64,000 nucleotides of DNA from Candidatus Sodalis pierantonius str. SOPE (GTDB taxonomy: Bacteria; Pseudomonadota; Gammaproteobacteria; Enterobacterales; Enterobacteriaceae): NCBI RefSeq assembly GCF_000517405.1, contig NZ_CP006568.1:3100001-3164000 (forward strand), given 5' to 3'. The translations under genes and the position numbers were made by a program. Shown here in pieces: positions 37,602 to 47,009 of the stretch. The notes under the pieces are model-generated. The model searched no databases. It worked only from the letters and a program-made list of their open reading frames with translations, and was not told where the DNA came from. Every line of letters starts with the position of its first letter. The stretch's first letter is position 1.

Positions 37602-38840
37602 CTAATGCCCCATGGTGGTGCCGATCAACAAGTAGATATTCAGCGTGACGACCACCGCCACGATAAGCCAGCCCAGCGTGTTAATGAGCGGCCTATTAAC
37701 CAATTCGTTCATCAGCTGGCGGTTGCCGGTGAAGACCAGCAGCGGCACGAGCGCCAGCGCGATGCCGAAGCTGAGCAGCACCTGGCTCATCACCAGGATG
37801 CGCGTCGGATCCAGCCCCAGCAGAATGACTACGAACGACGGCAGCATGGTTATCACCCGCCGCAGCAGCAGCGGGATATGGAAATGCACAAACCCCTGCA
37901 TCACCACCTGGCCGGCCATCGTGCCTACCACCGTGGAGGAGAGCCCCGCCGCGACCAGACTCAAACCGAACACCGTAGCGGCGGTATGGTTGAGCAACGG
38001 TGACAACGTCAAGTAGGCTTCATCCAAATCGGCGATACCGGTATGTCCGCTGAAATGGAACGCCGCCGCCGCGGTCGCCATCATCGCCAGATTGACGAAC
38101 CCGGCAATCGTCATGGAGATGGCCACATCCAGTTTAGTGGAAGAGTAACGTTCGGCGCAGCTGCCCACGCGGCTGTTCTGGGTTAGCGAGGAGTGCAAAT
38201 AAATCACGTGCGGCATGATGGTGGCGCCCAACACCCCGGCGGCCAAGAATACCGCTTCGCCGTTGGGCAGCGTCGGCCAGAGCATGCCGGCGCCCAATTC
38301 GCTCAGCACCGGACGGGAATAAAACAACTCGGCGATATAGGCGGCGGCGACAAACAGCAGCAGGCCGCCTATCACGACTTCAAGCGGTTTTTGCCCGCGA
38401 TTTTGCAGCATCAAGATTAAAAAGGTGACAACGCCGGTAATTATCGCGCCCTGAAGCAGCGTTACCCCCAGCAGCATTTTAAAGCCGATGGCGGCGCCGA
38501 TAAATTCCGCCAGATCGGTGGCCATCGCGATGATTTCCGCCTGTACCCAATAGACCCAGACCGCCGGACGGGGAAAACGATCGCGGATATGTTCAGCCAG
38601 ATTCTTGTCGGTGGCGATCCCCAATTTGGCGGACAAAAGCTGAATCAGCATCGCCATAATATTGGCCCATACCACCACCCACAGCAGCCGATAGCCAAAA
38701 CTGGCGCCGGCTTGAATATTTGTAGCGAAATTACCGGGATCGATATACCCAATCGCGGCGATAAAAGCCGGTCCGAGTAGGGAGAGCTTTACTTTTCTCG
38801 CTGCACGATTGGCGTTATCCGCAGCACGGCTGTCCACCAT
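37602..38840 (-). CDS. mntH: Proton-coupled manganese transporter MntH
   Basis: Nramp-family importer of Mn(II) and Fe(II). From the ATG at 38838-38840 it has 412 residues, exactly the E. coli length. An AAGG lies 9 nt upstream, so I prefer it to the ATG six codons earlier. Metal-binding motifs are IGYIDPGNFATNIQAG (helix 1) and GATIMPHVIYLHSSL (helix 6). Eleven membrane segments can be followed without a break. nupC is divergent as in E. coli. Manganese supply is thus retained despite heavy decay nearby. Confidence 0.95.
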   Translation of the reverse strand: MVDSRAADNANRAARKVKLSLLGPAFIAAIGYIDPGNFATNIQAGASFGYRLLWVVVWANIMAMLIQLLSAKLGIATDKNLAEHIRDRFPRPAVWVYWVQAEIIAMATDLAEFIGAAIGFKMLLGVTLLQGAIITGVVTFLILMLQNRGQKPLEVVIGGLLLFVAAAYIAELFYSRPVLSELGAGMLWPTLPNGEAVFLAAGVLGATIMPHVIYLHSSLTQNSRVGSCAERYSSTKLDVAISMTIAGFVNLAMMATAAAAFHFSGHTGIADLDEAYLTLSPLLNHTAATVFGLSLVAAGLSSTVVGTMAGQVVMQGFVHFHIPLLLRRVITMLPSFVVILLGLDPTRILVMSQVLLSFGIALALVPLLVFTGNRQLMNELVNRPLINTLGWLIVAVVVTLNIYLLIGTTMGH

Positions 38841-38885
38841 AGTAATAAACCTTATCAACTAACATGTTTATGAGAATATACAAAT

Positions 38886-38900
38886 GATAATGATTATCAA
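38886..38900. promoter_or_regulatory. Fur-box-like operator upstream of mntH
   Basis: GATAATGATTATCA within AAATGATAATGATTATCAAG is close to the Fur consensus and lies about 50 bp upstream of the mntH start. Iron repression by Fur is known for E. coli mntH. Confidence 0.75.
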
Positions 38901-39216
38901 GTGCATTTATAGCGATTCTGCTTATCTCTGCGATAGCAGCTATTAATGCACCGCATGTCCCACGGTCGGACGGCCCGGGCTCAACGTCGTTTCACCTTGA
39001 CACTAAAAGTATAGCACAGGCTATGTTTTAGCCTAGCACAGATCTTAACCTTTCGATCCTAATAATTAACAAAAATGCATAAAATTTCGAATGTGGACGA
39101 TAGCCGCGCAGGAGAGAAAGAGGATTTTGCTATATTTGCAACTTATAACTCGTTTTTACCTGCCCCGTTACATAGAATGAGCGGCGAATTCTGCCTACCT
39201 TATTTTTGGAGCAACT
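38901..39216. other. mntH-nupC divergent promoter region
   Basis: About 316 bp of AT-rich spacer between the Fur-like operator and nupC. I could not identify confident CRP or CytR sites for nupC. Confidence 0.5.
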
Positions 39217-40401
39217 ATGTCCCGCATTTTGCACTTTGTCCTGGCACTCGCCATGGTGGCGATCCTGGCAATGTTGGTTAGCCGCGATCGTAAAAGCATT
39301 CGCGTGCGTTTTATTATCCAGCTGTTAGCGATTGAAATTTTACTCGCCTATTTTTTCCTCAATTCCCACATTGGTCTGGGCTTCGTGCAAGGTTTCTCCG
39401 CCCTGTTCGATAAGCTGCTGGGTTTTGCCGCCGAAGGTACCGGTTTCGTGTTCGGGAATATGAATAAACAGAGCCTGGCGTTCTTCTTCCTGAACGTCCT
39501 TTGCCCGATTGTGTTCATCTCGGCGCTTATCGGCATCCTGCAGCATATCCGCGTGCTGCCCTTCGTTATCCGCATCATCGGTACGGTGCTGTCGAAAATC
39601 AACGGTATGGGCAAACTGGAATCGTTCAACGCCGTGAGTTCGTTGATCCTCGGCCAGTCGGAAAACTTCATCACCTATAAAGATATCCTCGGCAAAATGT
39701 CCGAACGGCGCATGTACACAATGGCCGCCACGGCGATGTCGACGGTGTCCATGTCCATCGTCGGCGCTTATATGACCATGCTGGCGCCCAAATATGTCGT
39801 GGCGGCGCTGGTGCTGAATATGTTTAGTACCTTTATCGTTCTATCTTTGCTCAATCCCTACCGGATAGAAAAAGAAGAAGATTTGCAGATGAGCCATCTG
39901 CACGAAGGACAAAGTTTCTTTGAAATGCTGGGCGAATACATCCTCACCGGGTTTAAAGTGGCGATTATCGTCGCGGCGATGCTTATCGGGTTTATCGCGC
40001 TGATCTCTGCCGTTAACGCGCTGTTTAGCCTGCTGTTCGGCATAAGTTTTCAGGGCATCCTCGGTTATATTTTCTTCCCGTTCGCCTGGGTGATGGGCGT
40101 GCCCGCGCACGAAGCGCTACAGGTAGGCAGCATTATGGCCACCAAATTGGTGTCGAATGAATTTGTGGCCATGATCGATTTGCAGAAAGTCGCCGGTGAA
40201 TTATCGCCGCGCTCGGTGGGGATTCTGTCGGTGTTCTTGGTGTCGTTCGCCAACTTTTCATCGATAGGCATCGTCGCCGGCGCAATCAAGGGCCTGAACG
40301 AGCATCAGGGCAACGTGGTCTCCCGCTACGGCCTGAAACTGGTCTATGGCTCTACGCTGGTCAGCGTGCTGTCGGCCGCCATCGCCGGCCTGGTGATTTA
40401 A
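39217..40401 (+). CDS. nupC: Nucleoside-proton symporter NupC
   Basis: Concentrative nucleoside transporter of the inner membrane (E. coli 400 residues, here 394). Characteristic segments include GLGFVQGFSALFDKLLGFA, SLILGQSENFITYKDILGKM and MATKLVSNEFVAMIDL, the latter two being nucleoside and sodium/proton site regions in the CNT family. A GGAG lies 7 nt before the ATG. The frame is intact and followed by a good terminator. Confidence 0.96.
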   Translation: MSRILHFVLALAMVAILAMLVSRDRKSIRVRFIIQLLAIEILLAYFFLNSHIGLGFVQGFSALFDKLLGFAAEGTGFVFGNMNKQSLAFFFLNVLCPIVFISALIGILQHIRVLPFVIRIIGTVLSKINGMGKLESFNAVSSLILGQSENFITYKDILGKMSERRMYTMAATAMSTVSMSIVGAYMTMLAPKYVVAALVLNMFSTFIVLSLLNPYRIEKEEDLQMSHLHEGQSFFEMLGEYILTGFKVAIIVAAMLIGFIALISAVNALFSLLFGISFQGILGYIFFPFAWVMGVPAHEALQVGSIMATKLVSNEFVAMIDLQKVAGELSPRSVGILSVFLVSFANFSSIGIVAGAIKGLNEHQGNVVSRYGLKLVYGSTLVSVLSAAIAGLVI

Positions 40402-40446
40402 CGCCGCTCCTGCCGCGTGAGATGCACTCCGGCCTGTCGGTCGGGA

Positions 40447-40474
40447 CGGGTCAGCCTGGCTGGCCCGTTTTTTT
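40447..40474 (+). terminator. nupC terminator
   Basis: Stem CGGGTCAGC / GCTGGCCCG with a 3-nt loop followed by seven T. Confidence 0.85.
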
Positions 40475-40499
40475 CCTGAAGACGCCCGGTCCAGACGTA

Positions 40500-40528
40500 A
40501 AAAAACCGGCCGAGGCCGGTTTTTTTTA
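40500..40528. terminator. Bidirectional terminator between nupC and tRNA-Ala
   Basis: AAAAACCGGCC-GA-GGCCGGTTTTTTTT: a 7-bp GC stem with A-run on one side and T-run on the other. It can serve nupC (plus) and the tRNA-Ala transcript (minus). Confidence 0.85.
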
Positions 40529-40529
40529 T

Positions 40530-40605
<76 letters not shown>

Positions 40606-40731
40606 GTACACATGATGTCGTCTCTGGTGGACGGGGCGCATGATATGAATTTCAACAAACTCTGTCAACGGCTAAATTCGCCAAACGGGTCAAACGCTGA
40701 AAAAGCCGTCAAATCAGCGCTGACGGGCCCT

Positions 40732-42138
40732 TTATTGCGCTCGCTGGGCGATAAAATCCAGCGCCAAATCGATGCGCGCCAGAGACCGCGACTGACCTAT
40801 TGCATGCACGGTAACATCAAGGGCCGGGGACTGACCGGCGCCGGTTACCGCAACGCGCAGCGGCATACCCACTTTGCCCATGCCCACCTGCAGTTCCTCG
40901 GCCGTTTGTTCAATGGCCGCATGCACCGAAGCCGGCGTCCACTCGTCGAGCGCCGCCAGCTTGGCGCGAACCGCCTGCAGCGCCGGGGCCGCCACCGGGC
41001 GCAAATGCTTCTTGGCCGCATCGACATCAAATTCGCTGTCTTCGTAGAAATAGCGGCAGCTGGCGGCTATCTCTTTGAGGGTTTTGCAGCGCTCGCCGAG
41101 CAGTTTCACCAGCTCCGCCAATTGGGGCCCGGTACGGGTATCAATCCCCTGCTGCTCAATATGCCAGACCAGATGCGTGGCAACGTAGTCGGCCGGAAGA
41201 TCATTGATGTAATGATGATTAAGCCACATTAGTTTTTCGGTGTTAAACGCGCTGGCGGATTTGCTTACCGCGTCAAGGCTGAATAGCCGCTTCATGTCGT
41301 CGACGCTGAAAATTTCCTGATCGCCATGGGACCATCCCAGGCGCACCAGATAGTTCAGCAGCGCTTCCGGCAAAAAACCGTCATCGCGGTATTGCATGAC
41401 CCCCACCGCGCCGTGGCGTTTGGAAAGCTTCTTGCCGTCGTCGCCCAGAATCATCGAAACATGGGCATAATCCGGCACCGGCGCGCCCAGGGCCTTGAGG
41501 ATATTGATCTGCCGCGGCGTATTATTGATATGGTCCTCACCGCGGATGACGTGGGTTATCGCCATATCGTAGTCGTCCACCACCACGCAGAAATTATAGG
41601 TGGACGATCCGTCGGTGCGGCGGATTATCAGATCATCGAGCTCCTGATTGCTGAACTCAATAGGCCCGCGGATAAGATCGTTAAAGACCACCGAGCCGTC
41701 CTGCGGGTTGCTAAAACGCACCACGCAGGGTTCATCCGCGGCGTGTTGGTCGTGGCTGTCGCGGCAGCGTCCGTCGTAACGCGGTTTTTCGCCGCGGGCC
41801 ATCTGCGCTTCGCGCAGCGTCTCTAGCCGCTCTTTGGAGCAATAGCATTTATAAGCGGTGCCATGGGACAGCATATCGTCAATGACCGCGTTATAGCGGT
41901 CGAAACGTTTAGTCTGAAAATAGGGGCCTTCGTCCCAGTCCAAGTTGAGCCAGTTCATACCGTCCATAATGGCCTCAATCGCCGGCGGCGTTGAGCGCTC
42001 AAGATCGGTGTCCTCAATGCGCAGCACGAATTCGCCGCCCAGATTGCGGGCGAACAGCCACGAATAGAGCGCGGTACGCGCGCCACCAACATGTAAATAG
42101 CCCGTAGGGCTGGGCGCAAAACGGGTTTTAATTTTCAT
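40732..42138 (-). CDS. gltX: Glutamate-tRNA ligase GltX
   Basis: Charges tRNA-Glu with glutamate; essential. 468 residues (E. coli 471). Class I signatures: the HIGH-type motif in SPTGYLHVGGARTALYSW (about residues 10-27) and KLSKRHG (about 237). A zinc-binding region CYCSKERLE...CRD lies near residues 98-127. It is intact, showing purifying selection next to regions in decay. The val-lys tRNA cluster is divergent, as in E. coli. Confidence 0.97.
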   Translation of the reverse strand: MKIKTRFAPSPTGYLHVGGARTALYSWLFARNLGGEFVLRIEDTDLERSTPPAIEAIMDGMNWLNLDWDEGPYFQTKRFDRYNAVIDDMLSHGTAYKCYCSKERLETLREAQMARGEKPRYDGRCRDSHDQHAADEPCVVRFSNPQDGSVVFNDLIRGPIEFSNQELDDLIIRRTDGSSTYNFCVVVDDYDMAITHVIRGEDHINNTPRQINILKALGAPVPDYAHVSMILGDDGKKLSKRHGAVGVMQYRDDGFLPEALLNYLVRLGWSHGDQEIFSVDDMKRLFSLDAVSKSASAFNTEKLMWLNHHYINDLPADYVATHLVWHIEQQGIDTRTGPQLAELVKLLGERCKTLKEIAASCRYFYEDSEFDVDAAKKHLRPVAAPALQAVRAKLAALDEWTPASVHAAIEQTAEELQVGMGKVGMPLRVAVTGAGQSPALDVTVHAIGQSRSLARIDLALDFIAQRAQ

Positions 42139-42339
42139 CAGCTACATTGCCTTCATTACGCATGGCGAAGAGCCGGAACGGCGCTTCCGACCCATAATAA
42201 AAAGTGGGGAATAGTCTACCACTTAGGGCCGAATCCTCAACGCCTGTCCTCATAGGGGCGGTTTTTTCACGCATCATGGCGCAAAACCGCCCGGGATGGC
42301 TAAATTTAATACGAACACGCAAATTCACGGGAAAAATCG

Positions 42340-42367
42340 TTGACTCATTGCGGCGGTTCCCTATAAT
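42340..42367 (+). promoter_or_regulatory. Promoter of the tRNA-Val/tRNA-Lys transcript
   Basis: TTGACT and TATAAT separated by 16 bp, followed by a GC-rich discriminator (GCGGCTCC). This is the usual pattern of stable RNA promoters under stringent control. The tRNA starts 17 nt after the -10 box. Confidence 0.85.
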
Positions 42368-42384
42368 GCGGCTCCACACAGCGG

Positions 42385-42460
42385 GGGTGATTAGCTCAGC
42401 TGGGAGAGCACCTCCCTTACAAGGAGGGGGTCGGCGGTTCGATCCCGTCATCACCCACCA
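42385..42460 (+). tRNA. tRNA-Val(TAC)
   Basis: 76 nt, acceptor GGGTGAT/ATCACCC, anticodon TAC in CTTACAA, T-arm GGTTCGATCCC, CCA encoded. It corresponds to the valU group, of which E. coli has three tandem copies here. Confidence 0.97.
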
Positions 42461-42478
42461 ATTCTGACGTCTTTAAGT

Positions 42479-42554
42479 GGGTCGTTAGCTCAGTTGGTAG
42501 AGCAGTTGACTTTTAATCAATTGGTCGCAGGTTCGAATCCTGCACGACCCACCA
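42479..42554 (+). tRNA. tRNA-Lys(TTT)
   Basis: 76 nt, acceptor GGGTCGT/ACGACCC, anticodon TTT in CTTTTAA, T-arm GGTTCGAATCC, CCA encoded. It lies 18 bp after tRNA-Val and is probably co-transcribed (E. coli lysV position). Confidence 0.97.
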
Positions 42555-42638
42555 CTTTCCGTTTTCCCTTTCTCCGTTTGCCTGTTTGTAGTCTTTATCA
42601 ATATTCATCGTCGTCTAACCTGTCGCGCCGCTGTCAAA

Positions 42639-42744
42639 GGCACGCTGCAAATACGCCCGTGCGTTCAGGTTGCTGTTCGCCGCCGCAGACGGCACGCTGC
42701 AAATACGGCTATGCAGCCAGGTTGTGATGCTGACTACCGCAGAC
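42639..42744. repeat. Imperfect direct repeat of about 52 bp
   Basis: Two adjacent units starting GGCACGCTGCAAATACG at 42639 and 42691 and ending CCGCAGAC. They are about 75 percent alike by eye. No gene overlaps. Confidence 0.65.
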
Positions 42745-42879
42745 GGCACGTCTCTGTGCCCCGTTCTCCTCTCGCTAGTCAAGACGCCGAAATGGCAACG
42801 CTATCTGTCATAGGCAACGAGTGATTAAGTTGCTTACGATTCAATAGCTCGTTACATTAGCTTCAGATTCCACAGCAGG

Positions 42880-43134
42880 CTAATCGGCGGGGTAATGCTG
42901 CTCGAGCCCTACAGCACAAATGTTAAGGTAAAAAATTGCACAGTATGTAATTGCTGGATAATAGATTACCCATAACCTTATGCCTATGGCATTGCTATAA
43001 AATCCTCCGGCGATAACTGATAATGTTATCCCCCCGGTAATATCACGTTTATCGATACAGCGATGGCTCAACTCCAGAGTAATGAATGCATTAATGGTAA
43101 ATGCCCAATAATAAATGGCTATCGTCTCACTCAA
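42880..43134 (-). CDS. Possible small membrane protein (weak)
   Basis: An 84-codon frame from a TTG start. It is rich in hydrophobic and aromatic residues, with two possible membrane segments (YYWAFTINAFITLEL and YYPAITYCAIFYLNICAV). No convincing ribosome binding site and no family recognised. It lies in an otherwise empty AT-rich kilobase between the tRNAs and the enhancin remnant and may be a gene fragment or chance. Confidence 0.25.
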   Translation of the reverse strand: MSETIAIYYWAFTINAFITLELSHRCIDKRDITGGITLSVIAGGFYSNAIGIRLWVIYYPAITYCAIFYLNICAVGLEQHYPAD

Positions 43135-43868
43135 TCTATTGGTCGGCCAAGGAGTATTGAGAGGATAACATAATCAATAGCATTACTTTATATCAACGAA
43201 TAAATAACTCACCCACGACGGAGCAGAATAAGGGAATGGATATCGTTGCTGGAAACAGCGTGCTTTAGGCCCAAAAGTAACCAAAAATGTAAGAATGACG
43301 CTCATAAACGTGGCGTCCATCCGAAACTTACCCCACTTCTAACCCATAGCAACACCGCCGCAACGCTTGAAATGTGTATCCCGTTCTAGAGGGCAAAGAC
43401 ATTTACTGTTGCGGCATTAATGCTATTGATAATTTTCTGAATTGACTCTCTCTTTCCCCAATTCAATTATCCAAGTATTTACCATTCTGTTTTCTTTATA
43501 AGATATCACCAGGCACACTTAATTGCTCAAAAAATCCGTGATAGGCTAATTTTTCAATGTTTTCAAAATAGCTGAAACCATTGAGGAAAGTAAAATGCAT
43601 AGTGTTACCCAATTGAAATCAATTTATACGCTGACAAGACCTGATTGGTTAGATGCTGCTGGCATGAGTAAAGGGATTAACCACGATCACCAGCATTTAG
43701 GCATTATTCTCGCCGCCAATCAGACGCTTAGAGTGCGCCAGGTCGATGTAGCTTTCAGTAGCACGTTGACGCTACGATTATTAAACGACGGCAGAAAAAC
43801 TGAGGCTAACTTCAGCGTCGGCCGTAACTGGGTAGAAGTTAGCGTCAGCGCGGTCTCAGTTCCTTTCA

Positions 43869-44924
43869 GGCTTTGTTGAATAAATCGAACTTTTAGGTTG
43901 ACTGGCAGCTCTGATCACTACATTCGTTTCAACATCAGGTCCCCATGGCAAAGCAAAAGTTTAAAATCACCAATTGGCCCGCATACAACAATGCGCTCAG
44001 GCAGCGGGGGGACATGACAGTATGGCTTGATGAGTCTGCCATTGCTGCATGGACTGAGAGTACACCACCTGAACATCGTGGCCGGCCGCTTCACTACACC
44101 GATATGGCCATTACCACGGTTCTGATGATAAAGCGCGTGTTTAACCTTTCGCTCCGGGCGTTACAGGGTTTCGTTGACGCGATTTTTAAACTGATGGGGC
44201 TGTCGCTGCGCTGCCCAGATTACTCTCTGGTCAGCCGACGAGCAAAAACCGTCGACATCAGCATAAAAACGCCAACCCGCGGCGAAATCTCACACCTGGT
44301 CATCGATGGCACCGGCCTGAAAGTCTTCGGCGAAGGCGAATGGAAAGTCAGGCAGCATGGGGCTGAGAGGCGCAGAGTATGGCGCAAGTTTCATCTGGCA
44401 GTAGATAGCGCGACACATGAAATTATCTGTGCCGATTTATCGCTAAGTGGTACGACAGATGCGCAGGCGCTGCCCGGGCTGATTAACCAAACCCACCGGA
44501 AAATCAGGGAAGCGTCGGCTGACAGTGCTTACGATACGCGTTACTGTCATGATGCTCTGCTGAGGAAAAAAATAAAGCCGCTTATCCCACCGCGAAGTGG
44601 TGCGCAATATTGGCCAGCTCGATACCATGAGCGTAACCATGCGGTGGCAAATCAGCATCTGAGCGGCAATAACGATACCTGGAAAAAGAAAGTAGGTTAT
44701 CACCGGCGTTCACTGGCTGAAACGGCCATGTTCCGGTTTAAAACACTTTTGGGTGGTCATCTGAGTCTGCATGACTATGACGCGCAGGTAGGTGAGGCAA
44801 TGGCAATGGTTAAAGCACTTAACCGGATCACACTGTTAGGAATGCCAAACAGCGTCCGCATCATGTAACAATCGCCCTGATAGGGAGGAAGTCGTCACAA
44901 ATTTCGGATTTATTCAACAAAGCG
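43869..44924 (+). mobile_element. IS903-group IS, copy 7, at a deletion junction
   Basis: 1056 bp (one extra T in the left end, TAGGTTGACTGGCAG). Left flank TTCCTTTCA and right flank CGTTAACGA do not match, so DNA between two former sites was lost. Confidence 0.94.
43945..44868 (+). CDS. IS903-group transposase (copy 7)
   Basis: Full 307 codons with all three acidic residues. It is one of the more divergent copies (RGDMTVWL, FVDAIFKL, WRKFHLAV). Confidence 0.94.
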   Translation: MAKQKFKITNWPAYNNALRQRGDMTVWLDESAIAAWTESTPPEHRGRPLHYTDMAITTVLMIKRVFNLSLRALQGFVDAIFKLMGLSLRCPDYSLVSRRAKTVDISIKTPTRGEISHLVIDGTGLKVFGEGEWKVRQHGAERRRVWRKFHLAVDSATHEIICADLSLSGTTDAQALPGLINQTHRKIREASADSAYDTRYCHDALLRKKIKPLIPPRSGAQYWPARYHERNHAVANQHLSGNNDTWKKKVGYHRRSLAETAMFRFKTLLGGHLSLHDYDAQVGEAMAMVKALNRITLLGMPNSVRIM

Positions 44925-45238
44925 CGTTAACGATTAAAATCTCAGCAGGGATCCCACACAGCTATTTCTCCAGCGTATACGCTTCAATCGCTTATGAAGA
45001 TGCTGACGGCAATAGCGTCTATCGCGAAGAGGTGATCGGCAACCAGAATCAGCAGGCGCGCTCAGTAGTGTTGCCCCTCTCCGGCTACGGTGGCGAGGTG
45101 ATACGCCTGTTTCATGAGGAACCGGACGACCGTTTAATCATTACAAACGAGATACGGCACGTGCGGTTGGCCGAAATGGGCAAGCAACAACATTATCGCA
45201 TCACCACCGTAGGATTGGAACGCATCGACAATTAACAA

Positions 45239-45587
45239 GGGTCTTGTTCGCCGGCCAATGTTGTCGCATTGATCCCTCTTGTTCAGTTCTTTTACGGCGC
45301 AGACGGCGCTGTCCAGACATGACTGGCGCCGGAGGCTTTGTCGGCGGCGTAGAAAGCGCCCGCCGCGCTAACGCAGGCGACAAACGCAAAGGTGTGAGCC
45401 TACGCTTCGCCGCTGCGCGTCGGCTTCCCTGCCCTCACCGCCAGAGATATACCGCGAAAGGGGTGACTTAAGGGCATAAAATACCGTCGCCCGGCAACGG
45501 GCGACGGCTTCACATTCAGGCGCCAGGCGGGAGGGATGCCGACGGCGTGCTCGCCAGGATGGCGAGAAGACGCTGGCGCCAGCCCCC
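45239..45587. other. Interval between enhancin remnant and emrB
   Basis: No coding frame supported. It contains the emrB terminator hairpin at 45484-45507. Confidence 0.5.
45484..45507 (-). terminator. Hairpin downstream of emrB
   Basis: Perfect 9-bp stem CCGTCGCCC / GGGCGACGG with a 6-nt loop, followed on the minus strand by TATTTTAT. A plausible weak terminator for the emr operon. Confidence 0.6.
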
Positions 45588-46997
45588 TTAATGGCCGCCA
45601 CCACCGCCTTGGGGACTGAACGGCGGTTTTGCCAACCAGATGACCAGGATCAGCGCGAAAAAGATCCAGCCCAACAGCGTAAAATAGTCCACGGTCAACA
45701 GCATATACGCCTGCCCTTCCACCAATTTGTCCAGCTGCGCCATCGTGCTTTGGCTATTACCCCCCAACCCCTCGATGTAGGACTGCGTCGCGGGGCTGTA
45801 GGCGGTAATATCCTCCGTCAAATGCGCGTGGTAGAATATCTCGCGCCGATGCCAAATCCAGGTGGTCAACGAGGACGCAAAACTGCCGCCCAGTACCCGC
45901 AAAAAAGTCGCCAGGCCGGAGCCTTCGGCAATATCCTTCGGCGGTAAACTGGAGAGCAGAATACTGGTGGTGGGCATAAAAAAACAGCGCCACCCCGATC
46001 CCCATGAAGCCTTGAATCATCGCGATATGATAGTAATCCACGTCGGTGGTGAAATCGGCACGCATGAAGCAGGAGATGCCAATCACCAAAACGATCCGCC
46101 CGCCAATAGCCGGAGGTCGAATTTATGCGCGTAGCGACCGACCAGCGGCGACAGAAACACCGGCAAAATACCGATGGGCGCCGCCGCCAGGCCGTCCCAG
46201 ACCGGGGTGTAGCCAAGCTGGGTCTGTAGCCATTGCGGCAGCAGCAGGTTGATGCCAAAGAAACCGGAATAGCCCAGTACCAGCGCCAGCGTGCCAAACG
46301 AAAAGTTACGGTATTTAAACAGGCGGAGATCGATAATCGGATGTTTGTCGGTCAATTCCCAAATGACCAGCACCAGCAGCGCCAGGCCGACATAATCAAT
46401 CGGCTGGGTCACCGTCGTCTCCGGCCGATCCTTGAGCTGCGCCAGCACTAACATGGCCGCGAATACGCCGATAGGCACGTTAATAAAGAAGATCCACGGC
46501 CAAGTATAATTATCGGTTATCCAGCAGCCGGCCAGCGGACCGACGATGGGCGCCACCACGGTGACCATCGCCAGGAGCGAGAGCGCCATCCCCCGCTTGG
46601 CGGCGGGATAAATGGACAGCAGCAGTGTTTGCGCCATGGGATAAAGCGGCCCGGCGAAGAAGCCCTGTAGCGCGCGGAAAATGACCAGCTGCGTCATATT
46701 TTGCGCGATACCGCACAAAAAGGAGGTGATGATAAACAGCAGCACCGAGGCCAAAAATAACTTGGCTTGCCCCATGCGCCGCGACATCCAGCCGGTCAGC
46801 GGCAGCGCGATGGAGTTGGACACCGCGAACGAGGTTATAACCCAAGTCCCCTGCTCCGAACTTACCCCCAGGTTGCCGGAAATCGTGGGCAACGCGACGT
46901 TGGCAATGGTCGTGTCCAACACTTGCATAAAGGTCGCCAGCGACAGGCCGATGGTGGCCAGCACCAGGCTGGGCGGACGAAAGCCTTGCTCACTCAT
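45588..46997 (-). pseudogene. emrB: Multidrug efflux MFS transporter EmrB, two frameshifts and an internal deletion
   Basis: EmrB is the 14-span drug-proton antiporter of the EmrAB pump. The N-terminal half is normal, with motifs LATFMQVLDTTIANVALPTI and QGTWVITSFAVSNSIALPLT. After ALLVLVI the frame jumps directly to WELTDKHPIIDL. About 39 residues between these points in E. coli, roughly one and a half membrane helices, are absent in frame. A frameshift near 46085 (TTTT for five T) ends the frame at GGSFW. Another near 45975 (seven T for six) separates GVALFF from MPTTSILLSSLP. The C terminus with its glycine-rich tail is readable to 45588. Confidence 0.93.
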
Positions 46998-47009
46998 GGC
47001 AACTCCGCA

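Larger units (their letters stand above)
43595..45235 (+). pseudogene. Enhancin-like (M60) metalloprotease, internal part replaced by IS903
   Basis: Baculovirus and bacterial enhancins are zinc proteases that degrade insect gut mucin. The N-terminal piece (43595-43868) follows a GGAGG-like GAGGAAAG. Its motif order matches viral enhancin: RPDWLDA, LGIILAANQTLRVRQ, LRLLNDGRKTE, NWVEVSVSAVSVPF. The C-terminal piece (44928-45235) reads IAYEDADGNSVYREEV, then LSGYGGEVIRLFHEEPDDRL, ending ERIDN. This also parallels the viral C-terminal domain. Everything between, including the HExxH catalytic region, is missing and IS903 copy 7 sits there with no target duplication. The identification rests on remembered family patterns. 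Confidence 0.72.
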
